From Sphingobium sp. HWE2-09 (GTDB taxonomy: Bacteria > Pseudomonadota > Alphaproteobacteria > Sphingomonadales > Sphingomonadaceae): a stretch of 64,000 nucleotides of DNA. Made by a program: the position numbers and the translations under genes. Position 1 is the stretch's first letter, and each line of letters starts with the position of its first letter. Shown piece after piece: positions 25,784 through 34,484 of this stretch. A model generated the notes under the pieces. It was not told the DNA's origin and ran no database searches. It saw only the letters and a list, made by a program, of their open reading frames with translations. The stretch spans positions 2,356,001 to 2,420,000 of the forward strand of contig NZ_JAYKZX010000003.1 of NCBI RefSeq assembly GCF_035989265.1, in the 5' to 3' direction.

Positions 25784-26254
25784 CTACCTCTCCCCAACCG
25801 CCGCCAGCACCTCGCCCGCCAGCCGCGCATAATCGGCACAGGCGCGTTGCATCGCCGCCTCCGCATCCTGGCCGCGCAAGCGTCCGAAACAATGGCGGTT
25901 TTGCGCCGCGCGCATAGCGCGCAACCGCGCGCGCGCCTCGACCGCCAGGCCCAGTTGCGGCGCAGTGCGCCGCCACGCTTCGGCGGCGCTATAGATGCGG
26001 CGGCCCGGATGGATACCGGGATCGCCCCCCGCCGCCGCGCCCAGCCTGTGGACCCGCCCCGCCTCCACGATCAGGTCCGTGAGGAACAGGTCGAGTTCGC
26101 GCAAACCGTTGCCGATCAGCTTGGCCGACATCGAATCGCGCCGCCGCGCCGCCGCGTGCGGGCACAGGCCCAGCGACATGCCGTTGGCCAGAAACGCCGC
26201 CGCCCGCTCGATCCGCGCGACCTGTCCGGTCAGGGCCGCGTGGGGATCGATCAT
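25784..26254 (-). CDS. Hypothetical protein coupled to a ParE-type toxin gene
   Basis: The 156-residue protein is mostly alpha-helical and Ala/Arg-rich. It has a central LIGNGLRELDLFLTDLIVEAGRVHRLG and two isolated Cys-His positions (GLCPHAAARRRD and NRHCFGRL). No domain is recognised. Its ATG overlaps the stop of the ParE-like toxin gene by 4 bases, so it is the third cistron of the toxin-antitoxin operon. Its role is unknown; a regulator or a chance passenger are both possible. Confidence 0.65.
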   Translation of the reverse strand: MIDPHAALTGQVARIERAAAFLANGMSLGLCPHAAARRRDSMSAKLIGNGLRELDLFLTDLIVEAGRVHRLGAAAGGDPGIHPGRRIYSAAEAWRRTAPQLGLAVEARARLRAMRAAQNRHCFGRLRGQDAEAAMQRACADYARLAGEVLAAVGER

Positions 26255-26526
26255 GGATATTCCCGGCGCGCATGGACAAGATTGACGATTTCAACCGAGT
26301 CACTCGTCACCCGATACATCAGGATATAGTTGGGATGCACAACCGCTTCGCGCATGCCACCCACGCGCCCGATGCGATACAGAAAAGGATGCTCGGCCAA
26401 TCGCTCGGCACAGGCCTCTATCGCGTCCTGCAATCGGATCGCTGCCGCTGGATTGCGCTGCGCAATATAGCTGATGACGGCCTCAAGATCGTCCAGCGCG
26501 CTGGCGCGCCAAAGCAACCGCATCAC
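26251..26526 (-). CDS. Type II toxin of the RelE/ParE superfamily
   Basis: The 91-residue protein has the ParE/RelE fold pattern. It begins RLLWRASALDDLEAVISYIAQRNPAAA and continues RLAEHPFLYRIGRVGGMREAVVHPNYILMYRV, then VEIVNLVHARREYP. ParE members poison gyrase while RelE members cut mRNA. The loss of RelE catalytic residues and the YIAQ.NP motif favour the ParE side. The antitoxin gene lies immediately upstream with a 4-base overlap. Confidence 0.87.
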   Translation of the reverse strand: MMRLLWRASALDDLEAVISYIAQRNPAAAIRLQDAIEACAERLAEHPFLYRIGRVGGMREAVVHPNYILMYRVTSDSVEIVNLVHARREYP

Positions 26527-26705
26527 GCCCCGTCGCGCGCCTTGGCCTGAATGATCGCCCGCGCCCGCGCCATGGCTTCGTCATGCGCCACCGGGGGGCG
26601 CTGGTCTGCCAGTGACGCGGCCACCTTGGCGTTCAGCCATATTTCCCAGGCGATGGCCTGTTCCGGCGTATCAAACTCGGACGTTAGAGGCGTATGCTCG
26701 TTCAC
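26523..26705 (-). CDS. Antitoxin / stability determinant paired with the ParE-type toxin
   Basis: The protein has about 60 residues. The sequence NEHTPLTSEFDTPEQAIAWEIWLNAKV, then PPVAHDEAMARARAIIQ, matches the small 'stability determinant' antitoxins found before ParE genes. It probably folds into a short helical dimer that wraps the toxin and represses the operon. A GTG start at 26705 is used; a TTG at 26723 in the same frame is also possible. It overlaps the toxin gene by 4 bases. Confidence 0.78.
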   Translation of the reverse strand: MNEHTPLTSEFDTPEQAIAWEIWLNAKVAASLADQRPPVAHDEAMARARAIIQAKARDGA

Positions 26706-26756
26706 GCGACCAGAATAAGCCAAATCGCCGTCCGCGCAAGCGTCCGTCGCATCGGA

Positions 26757-28565
26757 TCAGTTCTCGTCGCCCATGCGCAGCGCGGCGATGAAGGCTTCCT
26801 GCGGGATCTGGACGCTGCCATATTCGCGCATCCGCTTCTTGCCTTCCTTCTGCTTGTCGAGCAGCTTCTTCTTGCGGCTGATGTCGCCGCCATAGCATTT
26901 GGCGGTAACGTCCTTGCGCATCGCCGCGATCGTCTCGCGCGCGATCACCTTGCCGCCGATCGCCGCTTGAATCGGGATCTTGAACAGGTGGCGGGGGATC
27001 AGATCCTTCAGCCGTTCGCACATGCCGCGCCCGCGCGATTCCGCCGTGCCGCGATGGACGATCATGCTGAGCGCATCGACGGGTTCGGAGTTGACCATGA
27101 TGCTCATCTTGACCAGATCGCCCTCGCGATAGCCGATCTGGTGATAGTCGAAGCTGGCATAGCCCCGGCTGATGCTCTTCAGCCGGTCGTAGAAGTCGAA
27201 CACCACTTCGTTCAAGGGCAGTTCGTAGGTCACCTGTGCGCGCCCGCCTACATAGGTCAGGTTCTTCTGGATGCCGCGTCGGTCCTGGCAGAGTTTCAGG
27301 ATGGAGCCGAGATATTCGTCGGGGCAATAGATGATCGCCTCGATCCACGGCTCCTCGATCTCGTCGATCTTGGTCGGGTCGGGCATGTCGGCCGGATTGT
27401 GCAGTTCGATCTCGCCCGCGCCATAGGTCAGCTGGATCTTGTACACCACCGACGGCGCGGTGGTGATGAGGTCAAGGTCATATTCGCGGGTCAGCCGCTC
27501 CTGGATGATTTCCAGATGGAGGAGGCCGAGGAAGCCGCAGCGGAAGCCGAAGCCGAGCGCCGCGCTGCTCTCCATTTCGAAGGAGAAGCTGGCGTCATTG
27601 AGGCGCAGCTTGCTGATCGAATCGCGCAGCTTGTCGAAATCATTGGCGTCGACCGGGAACAGGCCACAGAACACCACCGGCTGCACTTCCTTGAAGCCCG
27701 GCAGCGGCTTGGTCGCGCCATTCTTCACCGTGGTGATGGTGTCGCCGACGCGGGTCTGCGCGATTTCCTTGATCTGCGCGGTGATGAAGCCGATTTCGCC
27801 CGCCGCCAGTTCGGGCAGCGTCTCGATCTTGGGCCGCATACAGCCGACCCGGTCGATCAGATGTTCGGTGCCGCCAATCATGAACTTGATCGCCTGGCCT
27901 TTTTTGATGACCCCGTTGACGACGCGGACCAGGATGACGACGCCCAGATAGGGATCGTACCAGCTATCGACCAGCATCGCTTCCAACGGCGCATTGCGAT
28001 CGCCCTTGGGCGGGGGGATTTTCTTGACGATGGCTTCGAGGATTTCATCGATGCCAATGCCCGACTTGGCGCTTGCCAGCACGGCTTCGGACGCGTCGAG
28101 GCCGATCACATCCTCGATTTCCTTGCGCACCTTTTCCGGTTCGGCGGCGGGCAGATCGATCTTGTTGAGCACCGGCACAATCTCATGGTCATGCTCGATC
28201 GACTGATAGACATTGGCCAGCGTCTGCGCTTCCACGCCCTGCGCCGCGTCCACGACCAGCAGCGCGCCCTCGCATGCGGCCAGCGACCGCGACACTTCAT
28301 AGGCGAAATCGACATGACCGGGCGTGTCCATCAGGTTCAGCTCATAGGTCTGGCCGTCCTGGGCGGTATAATCCAGGCGCACCGTCTGCGCCTTGATCGT
28401 GATGCCGCGCTCCTTCTCGATGTCCATATTGTCGAGAACCTGGGCGCTCATCTCCCGGTCGGTCAGGCCGCCGGTGCGCTGGATCAGGCGGTCGGCCAAC
28501 GTCGATTTGCCATGGTCGATATGGGCGATGATGGAAAAGTTACGGATATGGCTGAGTTCGGTCAT
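26757..28565 (-). CDS. lepA: Elongation factor 4
   Basis: LepA is a ribosome-bound GTPase that affects translation initiation and back-translocation. The 602-residue length is typical. GTPase motifs are AHIDHGKST (G1), [10 protein letters not shown] (switch), DTPGHVDF (G3) and [10 protein letters not shown] (G4). The C-terminal LepA-specific domain ends [17 protein letters not shown]. The gene stands alone, divergent from the CsgG-like gene. Confidence 0.97.
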   Translation of the reverse strand: MTELSHIRNFSIIAHIDHGKSTLADRLIQRTGGLTDREMSAQVLDNMDIEKERGITIKAQTVRLDYTAQDGQTYELNLMDTPGHVDFAYEVSRSLAACEGALLVVDAAQGVEAQTLANVYQSIEHDHEIVPVLNKIDLPAAEPEKVRKEIEDVIGLDASEAVLASAKSGIGIDEILEAIVKKIPPPKGDRNAPLEAMLVDSWYDPYLGVVILVRVVNGVIKKGQAIKFMIGGTEHLIDRVGCMRPKIETLPELAAGEIGFITAQIKEIAQTRVGDTITTVKNGATKPLPGFKEVQPVVFCGLFPVDANDFDKLRDSISKLRLNDASFSFEMESSAALGFGFRCGFLGLLHLEIIQERLTREYDLDLITTAPSVVYKIQLTYGAGEIELHNPADMPDPTKIDEIEEPWIEAIIYCPDEYLGSILKLCQDRRGIQKNLTYVGGRAQVTYELPLNEVVFDFYDRLKSISRGYASFDYHQIGYREGDLVKMSIMVNSEPVDALSMIVHRGTAESRGRGMCERLKDLIPRHLFKIPIQAAIGGKVIARETIAAMRKDVTAKCYGGDISRKKKLLDKQKEGKKRMREYGSVQIPQEAFIAALRMGDEN

Positions 28566-28744
28566 GCCGCGCCGATAGCAGTGATTTCACGCGCTGTCAG
28601 CAGGGTCGCACATGCCGCGCGATCGATGACAAACCCCGTCATCTGCGCGGCGCTTCCCTTGGAAGCGACGACCCATTGTGATAAGCATTCGCAGGTATGG
28701 GGCAACAGAATTTCAAACATCAAGCAACAAACGGGGTTCCTGAA

Positions 28745-29515
28745 ATGCGTGGATTGAAAAAGCTGACGACAGCCATGATGTGCCTGTCGATGGTCGCACC
28801 GCAGGCGATGGCGGCCGACAAGGGATCGTCGGGTCGTCAGGCGCAGACACGGAAGCAGATGGAGATCCCGCGCTGCACCAAGCGGCTGGGCACCGTCGCG
28901 ATCGTGGAGCCTGACAATCAGTGGTGGCGCGAACTCAATCTGGGCAGCCCCGAAGCGATCATCAAATTGTTCGTCCAGCAGTCCGGCTGTTTCGGCATCG
29001 TCAATCGCGGCCGGTCGATGGCGAGCCGCAACATGGAACGCGCGATGGCGGATTCGGGCGAATTGCAGGCCGGGTCGAATCTGGGCAAGGGTCAGGTCAA
29101 GGCGGCCGACTATTTCATCCAGCCCGACATCGTCACCACCAACCGGAACAGCGGCGGCAACGCCATCGGCGGTCTGGTCGGCGGTTTCCTGGGCGGACGC
29201 ACGTTGGGCGCGCTGGCCGGTGGCATTTCGGTCAAGAAGAGCGAAGCCAATGTGATGCTGTCGGTCGTGAACGCGCGCACGACTGAGGAAGAGGTGATGG
29301 CGGAAGGCTATTTCCGTAAATCGGACCTCAGCTTCGGCGGTGGCGGCGGGCTTGGCTGGATGAGCGGTCTGGCGGCGGTCGGCGGCGGCGGTTACCAGAA
29401 TACCGATATCGGCCAAGTGATCGTGCTCGCCTATCTCGACGCCTATACCAAGATGGTGACGCAGATGGGCGGCCTGCCTGAAAATGCGGCGGCGGCAGCG
29501 CCAGTCGCGCAGTAA
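28745..29515 (+). CDS. CsgG/HfaB-family secreted protein
   Basis: The protein has 256 residues. A signal peptide (MRGLKKLTTAMMCLSMVAPQAMA) precedes a CsgG-like domain: RLGTVAIVEPDNQWW, the GCFGIVNRGRSMASRNMERAM segment, and KAADYFIQPDIVT. The glycine-rich GGNAIGGLVGGFLGGRTLGALAGG follows. CsgG and HfaB form outer-membrane pores for curli or holdfast subunits. This copy has no evident lipobox Cys and no curli genes nearby, so it may be a periplasmic or orphan member. The ATG at 28745 is chosen for the signal peptide. Confidence 0.8.
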   Translation: MRGLKKLTTAMMCLSMVAPQAMAADKGSSGRQAQTRKQMEIPRCTKRLGTVAIVEPDNQWWRELNLGSPEAIIKLFVQQSGCFGIVNRGRSMASRNMERAMADSGELQAGSNLGKGQVKAADYFIQPDIVTTNRNSGGNAIGGLVGGFLGGRTLGALAGGISVKKSEANVMLSVVNARTTEEEVMAEGYFRKSDLSFGGGGGLGWMSGLAAVGGGGYQNTDIGQVIVLAYLDAYTKMVTQMGGLPENAAAAAPVAQ

Positions 29516-29553
29516 AAGGACAGTGGGCGCGGCCGGGACCGGCGGCGCCCCTT

Positions 29554-30597
29554 TCACCCCTGGCTGGTGACGGGGCGCGATGGCGCCGGGCGTTTGTCGC
29601 GGCGGCGCTTCCACCAGGCGATGATCGCCTCCCCCGCCGGACGCTCGACCAGACGGTTGATGACCGTGCCCAGCCCCAGCGCGACCAGGAAGGCGGCGGC
29701 GAAGCCGATCCAGGGGCTGTAGCCCGCGCGGGCAAATTCCAGCATCACGACGAAACCGACATGCTGGTGGATCAGGTAGAAGCTGTAGCTGATCCCGCCC
29801 AGCCAGATGAGCGGGCGCAACGCCAGGAAGCGCAGCTTGCCGTGAATCAGCGCCAGGAAGGCGACCAGCAGCACGCAGCCCACGATCGTAACGTCCCATG
29901 TTTCCATCGTCGCGATCGACAGCAGCGCCAGCGCCGCATAGGGCGCTTGTTGGCGAACGCTGCGTTGCCCCGACCAGAGCCGATAGGCCAACATGCCGAT
30001 CACGAAGAAGGGCGTGTAGCGCAGCACCAGCAACATGATGACGCGTTCGGGCATGTCCGGCCAGAACCAGAACAGCCAGCGCACCGCCAGCCATGCGGCG
30101 AGCACCGGCTCCAGGCGGCGTAACCCGGCAAATTTCCAGATGCCGATCATGCACACATAGAAGGCGATCTCGACCGTCAGCGTCCAATAGGCGCCATCGA
30201 CGGCCGGTATGAAGGCGAAGCCCTGCAACATGGTGAAATTGGCGAGGATCGCGACCGGGCCGATCAGCAACCGCGTGGCGTGGGCGAGATATTCGATCGA
30301 CAGCGTCAGCAGCATCGCAACCAGATAGGCTGGATAGAGCCGGGCGACGCGATTGACGATAAAATCGGCGACGGTGCGGATGCGATCGAGCGTGAAGAAG
30401 ATCGCAAACCCGGAAATGGTGAAGAACAGCAGGACGCGATAATTGCCGCCCGGAAAGCTGAACGGCACATGCGACGCCTGGGGAAACAGCTCATGGAAGC
30501 GGGTCGAATAGTGGAAGATCAGCACGCATAGCGCCCCGATGCCTCGCAAGGCGTCCAGTTCCGTCAAGCGGCCACGATGGAGCGGCGTTCCCGTCAT
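29554..30597 (-). CDS. Acyltransferase 3 family membrane protein (OafA/YrhL-like)
   Basis: The inner-membrane O-acyltransferase has 347 residues and about ten helices. Family signatures are RLTELDALRGIGALCVLIFHY near the N-terminus and FPGGNYRVLLFFTISGFAIFF. The C-terminal helix before ERPAGEAIIAWWKRR is typical. Members acylate polysaccharides, peptidoglycan or lipids; the target is unknown. It has no obvious operon partner. Confidence 0.9.
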   Translation of the reverse strand: MTGTPLHRGRLTELDALRGIGALCVLIFHYSTRFHELFPQASHVPFSFPGGNYRVLLFFTISGFAIFFTLDRIRTVADFIVNRVARLYPAYLVAMLLTLSIEYLAHATRLLIGPVAILANFTMLQGFAFIPAVDGAYWTLTVEIAFYVCMIGIWKFAGLRRLEPVLAAWLAVRWLFWFWPDMPERVIMLLVLRYTPFFVIGMLAYRLWSGQRSVRQQAPYAALALLSIATMETWDVTIVGCVLLVAFLALIHGKLRFLALRPLIWLGGISYSFYLIHQHVGFVVMLEFARAGYSPWIGFAAAFLVALGLGTVINRLVERPAGEAIIAWWKRRRDKRPAPSRPVTSQG

Positions 30598-30913
30598 GCC
30601 GCCTTCCCTAGCAACAGCGGGGCAATGAATCCGTTAAGATCGTGGTTAACGGCAGATATGGGTGGATTTTTCTTTGCTGATCTCTTTCAGAACTTTTCTG
30701 ACTGCGTGGCGGCGGGACATGATGGCGCGTTGCGATGGTGGCGTGCATATGGCTCTTCAGCCTTACCCCGTACCAAGCGGCATTGATAAGACGCTATAAC
30801 GAGTGTTCCCCGGCGCAGGCCGGGGTCCAGTTCCATGCTCTGAACTGGACCCCGGCCTGCGCCGGGGAACAGGACATCATGGCTCGTCGGCATAAGGCAC
30901 TGCGGACCGACAT
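30598..30913. repeat. Intergenic region with a half copy of the MITE-like element
   Basis: No gene is seen here. TACCAAGCGGCATTGATA (from 30771) resembles the left end of the elements at 34017 and 60256. It is followed by a perfect-looking palindrome at 30805-30870 (GTTCCCCGGCGCAGGCCGGGG and its mirror around CATGCTC). The right terminal sequence found in the other two copies is missing. It therefore looks like a truncated or diverged copy. Confidence 0.6.
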
Positions 30914-30950
30914 GAAAAGGGGCTGGCACGAGCATCGCCGGACCAGCCCC
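30914..30950 (-). terminator. Intrinsic terminator after adk
   Basis: On the minus strand GGGGCTGG (30950-30943) pairs with CCAGCCCC (30926-30919), followed at once by TTTTC (30918-30914). It lies 48 bases after the adk stop and closes the rplO-secY-adk transcript. Confidence 0.8.
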
Positions 30951-30997
30951 TATTCATCATTCCTAGCCCTGCCCTATAAGGCAGGCAGGCAGTCAGG

Positions 30998-31654
30998 TCA
31001 GCCCGCCTCGCCGTCCAGGATCGCCGCGACCGCGCGGGTCACTTCGTTCATGTCGGCCATGCCATCGACCCGCGACACGATGCCGCGGGCTTCGTAGATC
31101 GGCAGGATCGGCGCGGTCTTGGCGCGATATTCGGCCATGCGGGTACGCACGGTTTCCTCATTATCGTCGGGGCGGCGCTTGAACTCGTGCCCGTGGCACT
31201 TGTCGCACTCGCCTTCGACCTTGGGCTGCTTGAAGCTGTCATGATAGCCAGCGCCACAGGTCGCACAGGTGAAGCGGCCGGTGATACGCTCCACCAGCGC
31301 GTCTTCGTTCACTTCCAGTTCGATCACATGATCGAGCGTGCGATTGCGGTCCGACAATATGGTGTCGAGCGAATGGGCTTGCGCCTCCGTGCGGGGATAG
31401 CCGTCGAAGATCACGCCGGTTTCCGGCGCCAACGCATCGAGCGCCTCGCCGATGATGCCGGAGACGACTTCGTCGGGCACCAGCGCGCCGGATTCCATCA
31501 ATGCCTTGGCCTGAAGCCCGACGGGCGTGCCTGCCTTTACCGCTGCGCGCAGCATGTCGCCGGTGGACAATTGCACCATGCCGCGATCATCGACCAGATG
31601 ACCGGCCTGCGTGCCCTTCCCGGCACCCGGCGGGCCAAGCAATATGATGTTCAT
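30998..31654 (-). CDS. adk: Adenylate kinase with zinc-binding lid
   Basis: Adk catalyses ATP + AMP to 2 ADP. The 218-residue long form has the P-loop LLGPPGAGKGTQ, the AMP site ELVP-like LSTGDMLRAAV, and FDGYPRTEAQA. The lid has four cysteines (CATCGAGYH, then CDKCHG) that bind zinc, a feature absent in the enterobacterial enzyme. The ATG at 31654 fits the family; one three codons earlier exists. It follows secY in the same transcript, as in many bacteria. Confidence 0.96.
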   Translation of the reverse strand: MNIILLGPPGAGKGTQAGHLVDDRGMVQLSTGDMLRAAVKAGTPVGLQAKALMESGALVPDEVVSGIIGEALDALAPETGVIFDGYPRTEAQAHSLDTILSDRNRTLDHVIELEVNEDALVERITGRFTCATCGAGYHDSFKQPKVEGECDKCHGHEFKRRPDDNEETVRTRMAEYRAKTAPILPIYEARGIVSRVDGMADMNEVTRAVAAILDGEAG

Positions 31655-31697
31655 TGCGCGCATACTCCCCTGTTTTTGCGCCCTGTGTCGAACCGTC

Positions 31698-33062
31698 TTA
31701 GCGCAGACGGCCCTTGAGCTTCGCCTTCTTGATCAGGTCGCCATATTGATGGGCGAGCAGATGGCTCTGGATCTGGGTCACGGTGTCGACGGTGACGTTG
31801 ACGACGATCAGCAGGCTGGTCCCACCCAGATAGAAAGGGATGCCCGCGCGTGCGATGGCAAATTCCGGCACCAGGCAGATGAAGGCCAGATAGGCCGCAC
31901 CGATGACGGTGATGCGCGTCAGCACATAATCGAGATAATTTTCGGTATTCTTGCCCGGACGGATGCCGGGGATGAAGCCGCCATTGCGCTTGAGATTGTC
32001 GGCCGTCTCTTCCGGATTGAACACCACGGCGGTGTAGAAGAAGCAGAAGAAGACGATGCCCAGGCCATAAAGGCCCATATAGACCGGGCTGCCATGCGAC
32101 AGATATTGGTTGAGCGTCAGGACGAAATCGCCCCACTTGCTTTCGCCAGCGACGGTCTGACCCGCGAACTGCGAGATGGTCAGCGGCATCAACAGCAGCG
32201 AGGACGCGAAGATTGGCGGGATGACGCCAGCGGTGTTGACCTTGAGCGGCAGATGGCTGCGGTCGGCCTGCATCAAGCCCTGGCGCGTCTGGCGCTTGGG
32301 ATATTGGATCAGCACCCGGCGCTGCGCCCGCTCCATGAAGCAGATCAGCAGGATGAGGCCCACGGCCATCACCATCACCAGGAAGATCAGCAGGCCCGAG
32401 ATCGAGCCTTCGCTGCCCGACTTGAACAGGTTGCTGAGCGTCACGGGCAGCTGGGCGACGATGCCCGCCATGATGATGAGCGACACGCCGTTGCCGATCC
32501 CGCGCGAGGTGATCTGTTCACCCAGCCACATCAGGAACATGGTGCCGCCGATCAGCGACACGACCGCGGTCAGGCGGAACAGCAGGCCCGGTTCGATCAC
32601 CGCGGCGACACCCGACTGGGCGCCGAAGCTTTCCAGACCCACGGCGATGAAATAGCCCTGCACCGCGGTGAGGCCGACGGTGCCGTAGCGGGTCCACTGG
32701 TTGAGCTTCTTGCGCCCGCTTTCGCCTTCCTTCTTGATCGCCGCGAGTTGCGGCGAGAGGCTGGCGGCCAGCTGCACCACGATCGACGCGGTGATATAGG
32801 GCATGACGCCCAGCGCGATCAGGCTCATGCGCGACAGCGACCCACCCGAGAAGGTGTTGAAGATGTCGAGGATGCCGCCATTGGTCTGGCTGTACAGCTG
32901 CGACAGGGCGGTCGGATCGACGCCGGGCAGCGGCACGAAGCTGAGGAAGCGGAACACGATCAATGCGCCGAGCGTAAACCACAGGCGCTTCTTGAGGTCG
33001 GTCGCCTGGCTGAACTTCGCGAGGCTGAGATTGGATGCGAGCTGGTCGGCTCTCGATGCCAT
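31698..33062 (-). CDS. secY: Preprotein translocase channel SecY
   Basis: SecY forms the membrane channel of the Sec translocase together with SecE and SecG. The protein has 454 residues and ten membrane helices. Family signatures are the plug region PLPGVDPTALSQLY, the ALGVMPYITASIVVQL helix and the cytosolic loops with QAEGYxxA-like VQGYFIAVGL. It lies between rplO and adk, the usual end of the spc operon. SecD, SecF and YajC are at the right edge of the window. Confidence 0.97.
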   Translation of the reverse strand: MASRADQLASNLSLAKFSQATDLKKRLWFTLGALIVFRFLSFVPLPGVDPTALSQLYSQTNGGILDIFNTFSGGSLSRMSLIALGVMPYITASIVVQLAASLSPQLAAIKKEGESGRKKLNQWTRYGTVGLTAVQGYFIAVGLESFGAQSGVAAVIEPGLLFRLTAVVSLIGGTMFLMWLGEQITSRGIGNGVSLIIMAGIVAQLPVTLSNLFKSGSEGSISGLLIFLVMVMAVGLILLICFMERAQRRVLIQYPKRQTRQGLMQADRSHLPLKVNTAGVIPPIFASSLLLMPLTISQFAGQTVAGESKWGDFVLTLNQYLSHGSPVYMGLYGLGIVFFCFFYTAVVFNPEETADNLKRNGGFIPGIRPGKNTENYLDYVLTRITVIGAAYLAFICLVPEFAIARAGIPFYLGGTSLLIVVNVTVDTVTQIQSHLLAHQYGDLIKKAKLKGRLR

Positions 33063-33268
33063 GGTGGCTGCCCTTCAAATCACTTTTGCCGGGAACCAGG
33101 CCCGGAACGGAATCGCTCATCCCTTAGCGGGACGGGTCCAGCGTGTCGAACGGGGAGTTGTCGCCGATGCGACAAATGGATTCCCCCCGATACGCGTGAC
33201 CCCGCCGACCCATATCGGGCAGCGGGGCCGTTGTTGCAAGTCTGGGCTTGCAAGTCTTGGAAGGCGGA

Positions 33269-33808
33269 TCAGCCTTTATGCGCGGCCTTCTTGGCGGCCA
33301 GGGTAGTGCCCTTCTTGGCCTTCGCCTTTTCAGCGGCGGGAACGACTTCGATCACGTCGACCTTGCCACCGGCCTTTTCGACGGCGTCGATCGCGCTCTT
33401 CGACGCGCCGGCGACCAGGAAGCTGACCTTGGCGGTCAGTTCGCCCTTGGCGAGCAGACGGACGCCGTCCTTGCCACCGCGGGTCAGGTTGGCGGCGTTG
33501 AGCGCAGCCTGGTCGATGGTCGCAGCAGCGTCCAGCTTGCCCGCGTCGATCGCCTTCTGCACCGCGCCCAGGTTCACGATCGCATAATCGTTCGCGAAGA
33601 TGTTGTTGAAGCCGCGCTTCGGGATACGCATGTGGAGCGGCATCTGGCCACCCTCAAAGCCGTTGATGGCGACGCCCGAACGCGCCTTGGCACCCTTCTG
33701 GCCGCGACCGGCGGTCTTGCCTTTGCCCGAGCCGATGCCGCGTCCGACGCGCATACGGCCCTTGCGGGCGCCATCATTGTCACGGATGTCGTTCAGCTTA
33801 AAAGTCAT
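33269..33808 (-). CDS. rplO: 50S ribosomal protein L15
   Basis: L15 is a late-assembly protein of the large subunit. The 179-residue protein begins [16 protein letters not shown] and shows [22 protein letters not shown] and [18 protein letters not shown]. It is longer than the roughly 145-residue norm because of an Ala/Lys-rich tail ([21 protein letters not shown]). It is the first gene of a separate rplO-secY-adk unit because a terminator and a gap divide it from rpmD. A 206-base gap with weak hairpins separates it from secY. Confidence 0.95.
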   Translation of the reverse strand: MTFKLNDIRDNDGARKGRMRVGRGIGSGKGKTAGRGQKGAKARSGVAINGFEGGQMPLHMRIPKRGFNNIFANDYAIVNLGAVQKAIDAGKLDAAATIDQAALNAANLTRGGKDGVRLLAKGELTAKVSFLVAGASKSAIDAVEKAGGKVDVIEVVPAAEKAKAKKGTTLAAKKAAHKG

Positions 33809-34016
33809 ATCGTGCACTCGCTTTCGCTTGGTTCGCGCTAAATTGGGAAGCGCGGCCCATAGCGGGGTGCGGCGGGGTTGTCACCCCCTAATGCGTCATA
33901 TGGAGCAAGCAGTAGTCGACCCGGCGGCGACAAGGTCGCTGTAGGATAAGGCTCCCTTAACTTCGCACATTTCCCGCCAACTTTGACATTATGATGCGTG
34001 ACTAGGAAATTATATT

Positions 34017-34153
34017 ATACTAAACTACATTGACCAGAACCTATTCTCCGGCGAAAGCCGGGACCAAGTTCCGAGTGCTGGCCTGGACCCCGGCTTTCGC
34101 CGGGGAACGCTCTAACCATCCTGATAAATCATTATCATCGCGCTTTGTAATAT
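34017..34153. repeat. MITE-like element inside the ribosomal gap
   Basis: About 137 bp. The left end ATACTAAACTACATTGA (34017-34033) and the right end around TCATCGCGCTTTGTAATAT (to 34153) are imperfect inverted repeats of each other. Between them is a long palindrome (34045-34109) with CTCCGGCGAAAGCCGGGA at one side. The copy at 60256-60401 shares ends, flanks (GAACCTAT, then CATCCT) and core. It sits in the gap between rpmD and rplO. The rest of that gap (33818-34016) is AT-richer than its surroundings and may hold the rplO promoter. Confidence 0.65.
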
Positions 34154-34234
34154 CCCTTCCCCTGACCCATCCGACCGCGAGGGTGTCATGATCGGGGCAT
34201 ATAGGAAAGTGCGCGAATGCCGAGGCTTGAGCCA

Positions 34235-34279
34235 AAAAGGAAAGGGCCGATTCGCGCGTGCGAACCGGCCCTTTCCGAT
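34235..34279 (-). terminator. Intrinsic terminator after rpmD
   Basis: On the minus strand, starting about 20 bases after the rpmD stop, GAAAGGGCCG and its mirror CGGCCCTTTC form a strong stem that extends through TTCGC/GCGAA. It is followed by CTTTTTGG. This is a standard rho-independent signal in the middle of what is normally the spc operon. Confidence 0.8.
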
Positions 34280-34299
34280 CTCGTCGTGGAACGAAGGGT

Positions 34300-34479
34300 T
34301 CAGCCTTCGACCACCGCCACCATGTGGGGCAGCTTCTTGATTGCACCGCGGACTTCCGCCGTGTCTTCAAGTTCCACCACGCGGTTCATCTTGCCCAGAC
34401 CCAGGCCGATCAGAATCTTCTTCTGGTCAGCAGGGCGGCGGATCGGCGAACCGATCTGCTTGATCTTGATGGTTGCCAT
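34300..34479 (-). CDS. rpmD: 50S ribosomal protein L30
   Basis: The 59-residue protein is too short for many gene callers. Its start reads [19 protein letters not shown] and the middle [18 protein letters not shown], both classic L30 sequence. It ends PHMVAVVEG. It lies 5 bases after rpsE, as expected in spc operons. The next gene rplO is 490 bases away beyond a terminator. Confidence 0.95.
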   Translation of the reverse strand: MATIKIKQIGSPIRRPADQKKILIGLGLGKMNRVVELEDTAEVRGAIKKLPHMVAVVEG

Positions 34480-34484
34480 GTCAG

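Noticed and set aside
26694..28757. Very long plus-strand frame opposite lepA
   Set aside because: High-GC codon bias opens the antisense frame. lepA is clearly the gene, and the antisense protein shows no domain.
31611..33587. Long plus-strand frame opposite secY and rplO
   Set aside because: It is a shadow of the conserved genes on the other strand, rich in His/Asp/Gln as typical for reversed codon bias.
33818..34299. tRNA or small RNA gene in the rpmD-rplO gap
   Set aside because: No cloverleaf pattern was seen. The only structures are the terminator and the MITE-like palindrome.
34041..34370. Minus-strand frame overlapping rpmD
   Set aside because: It reads out of frame over the L30 gene and through the terminator. 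L30 at 34300-34479 is the real gene.
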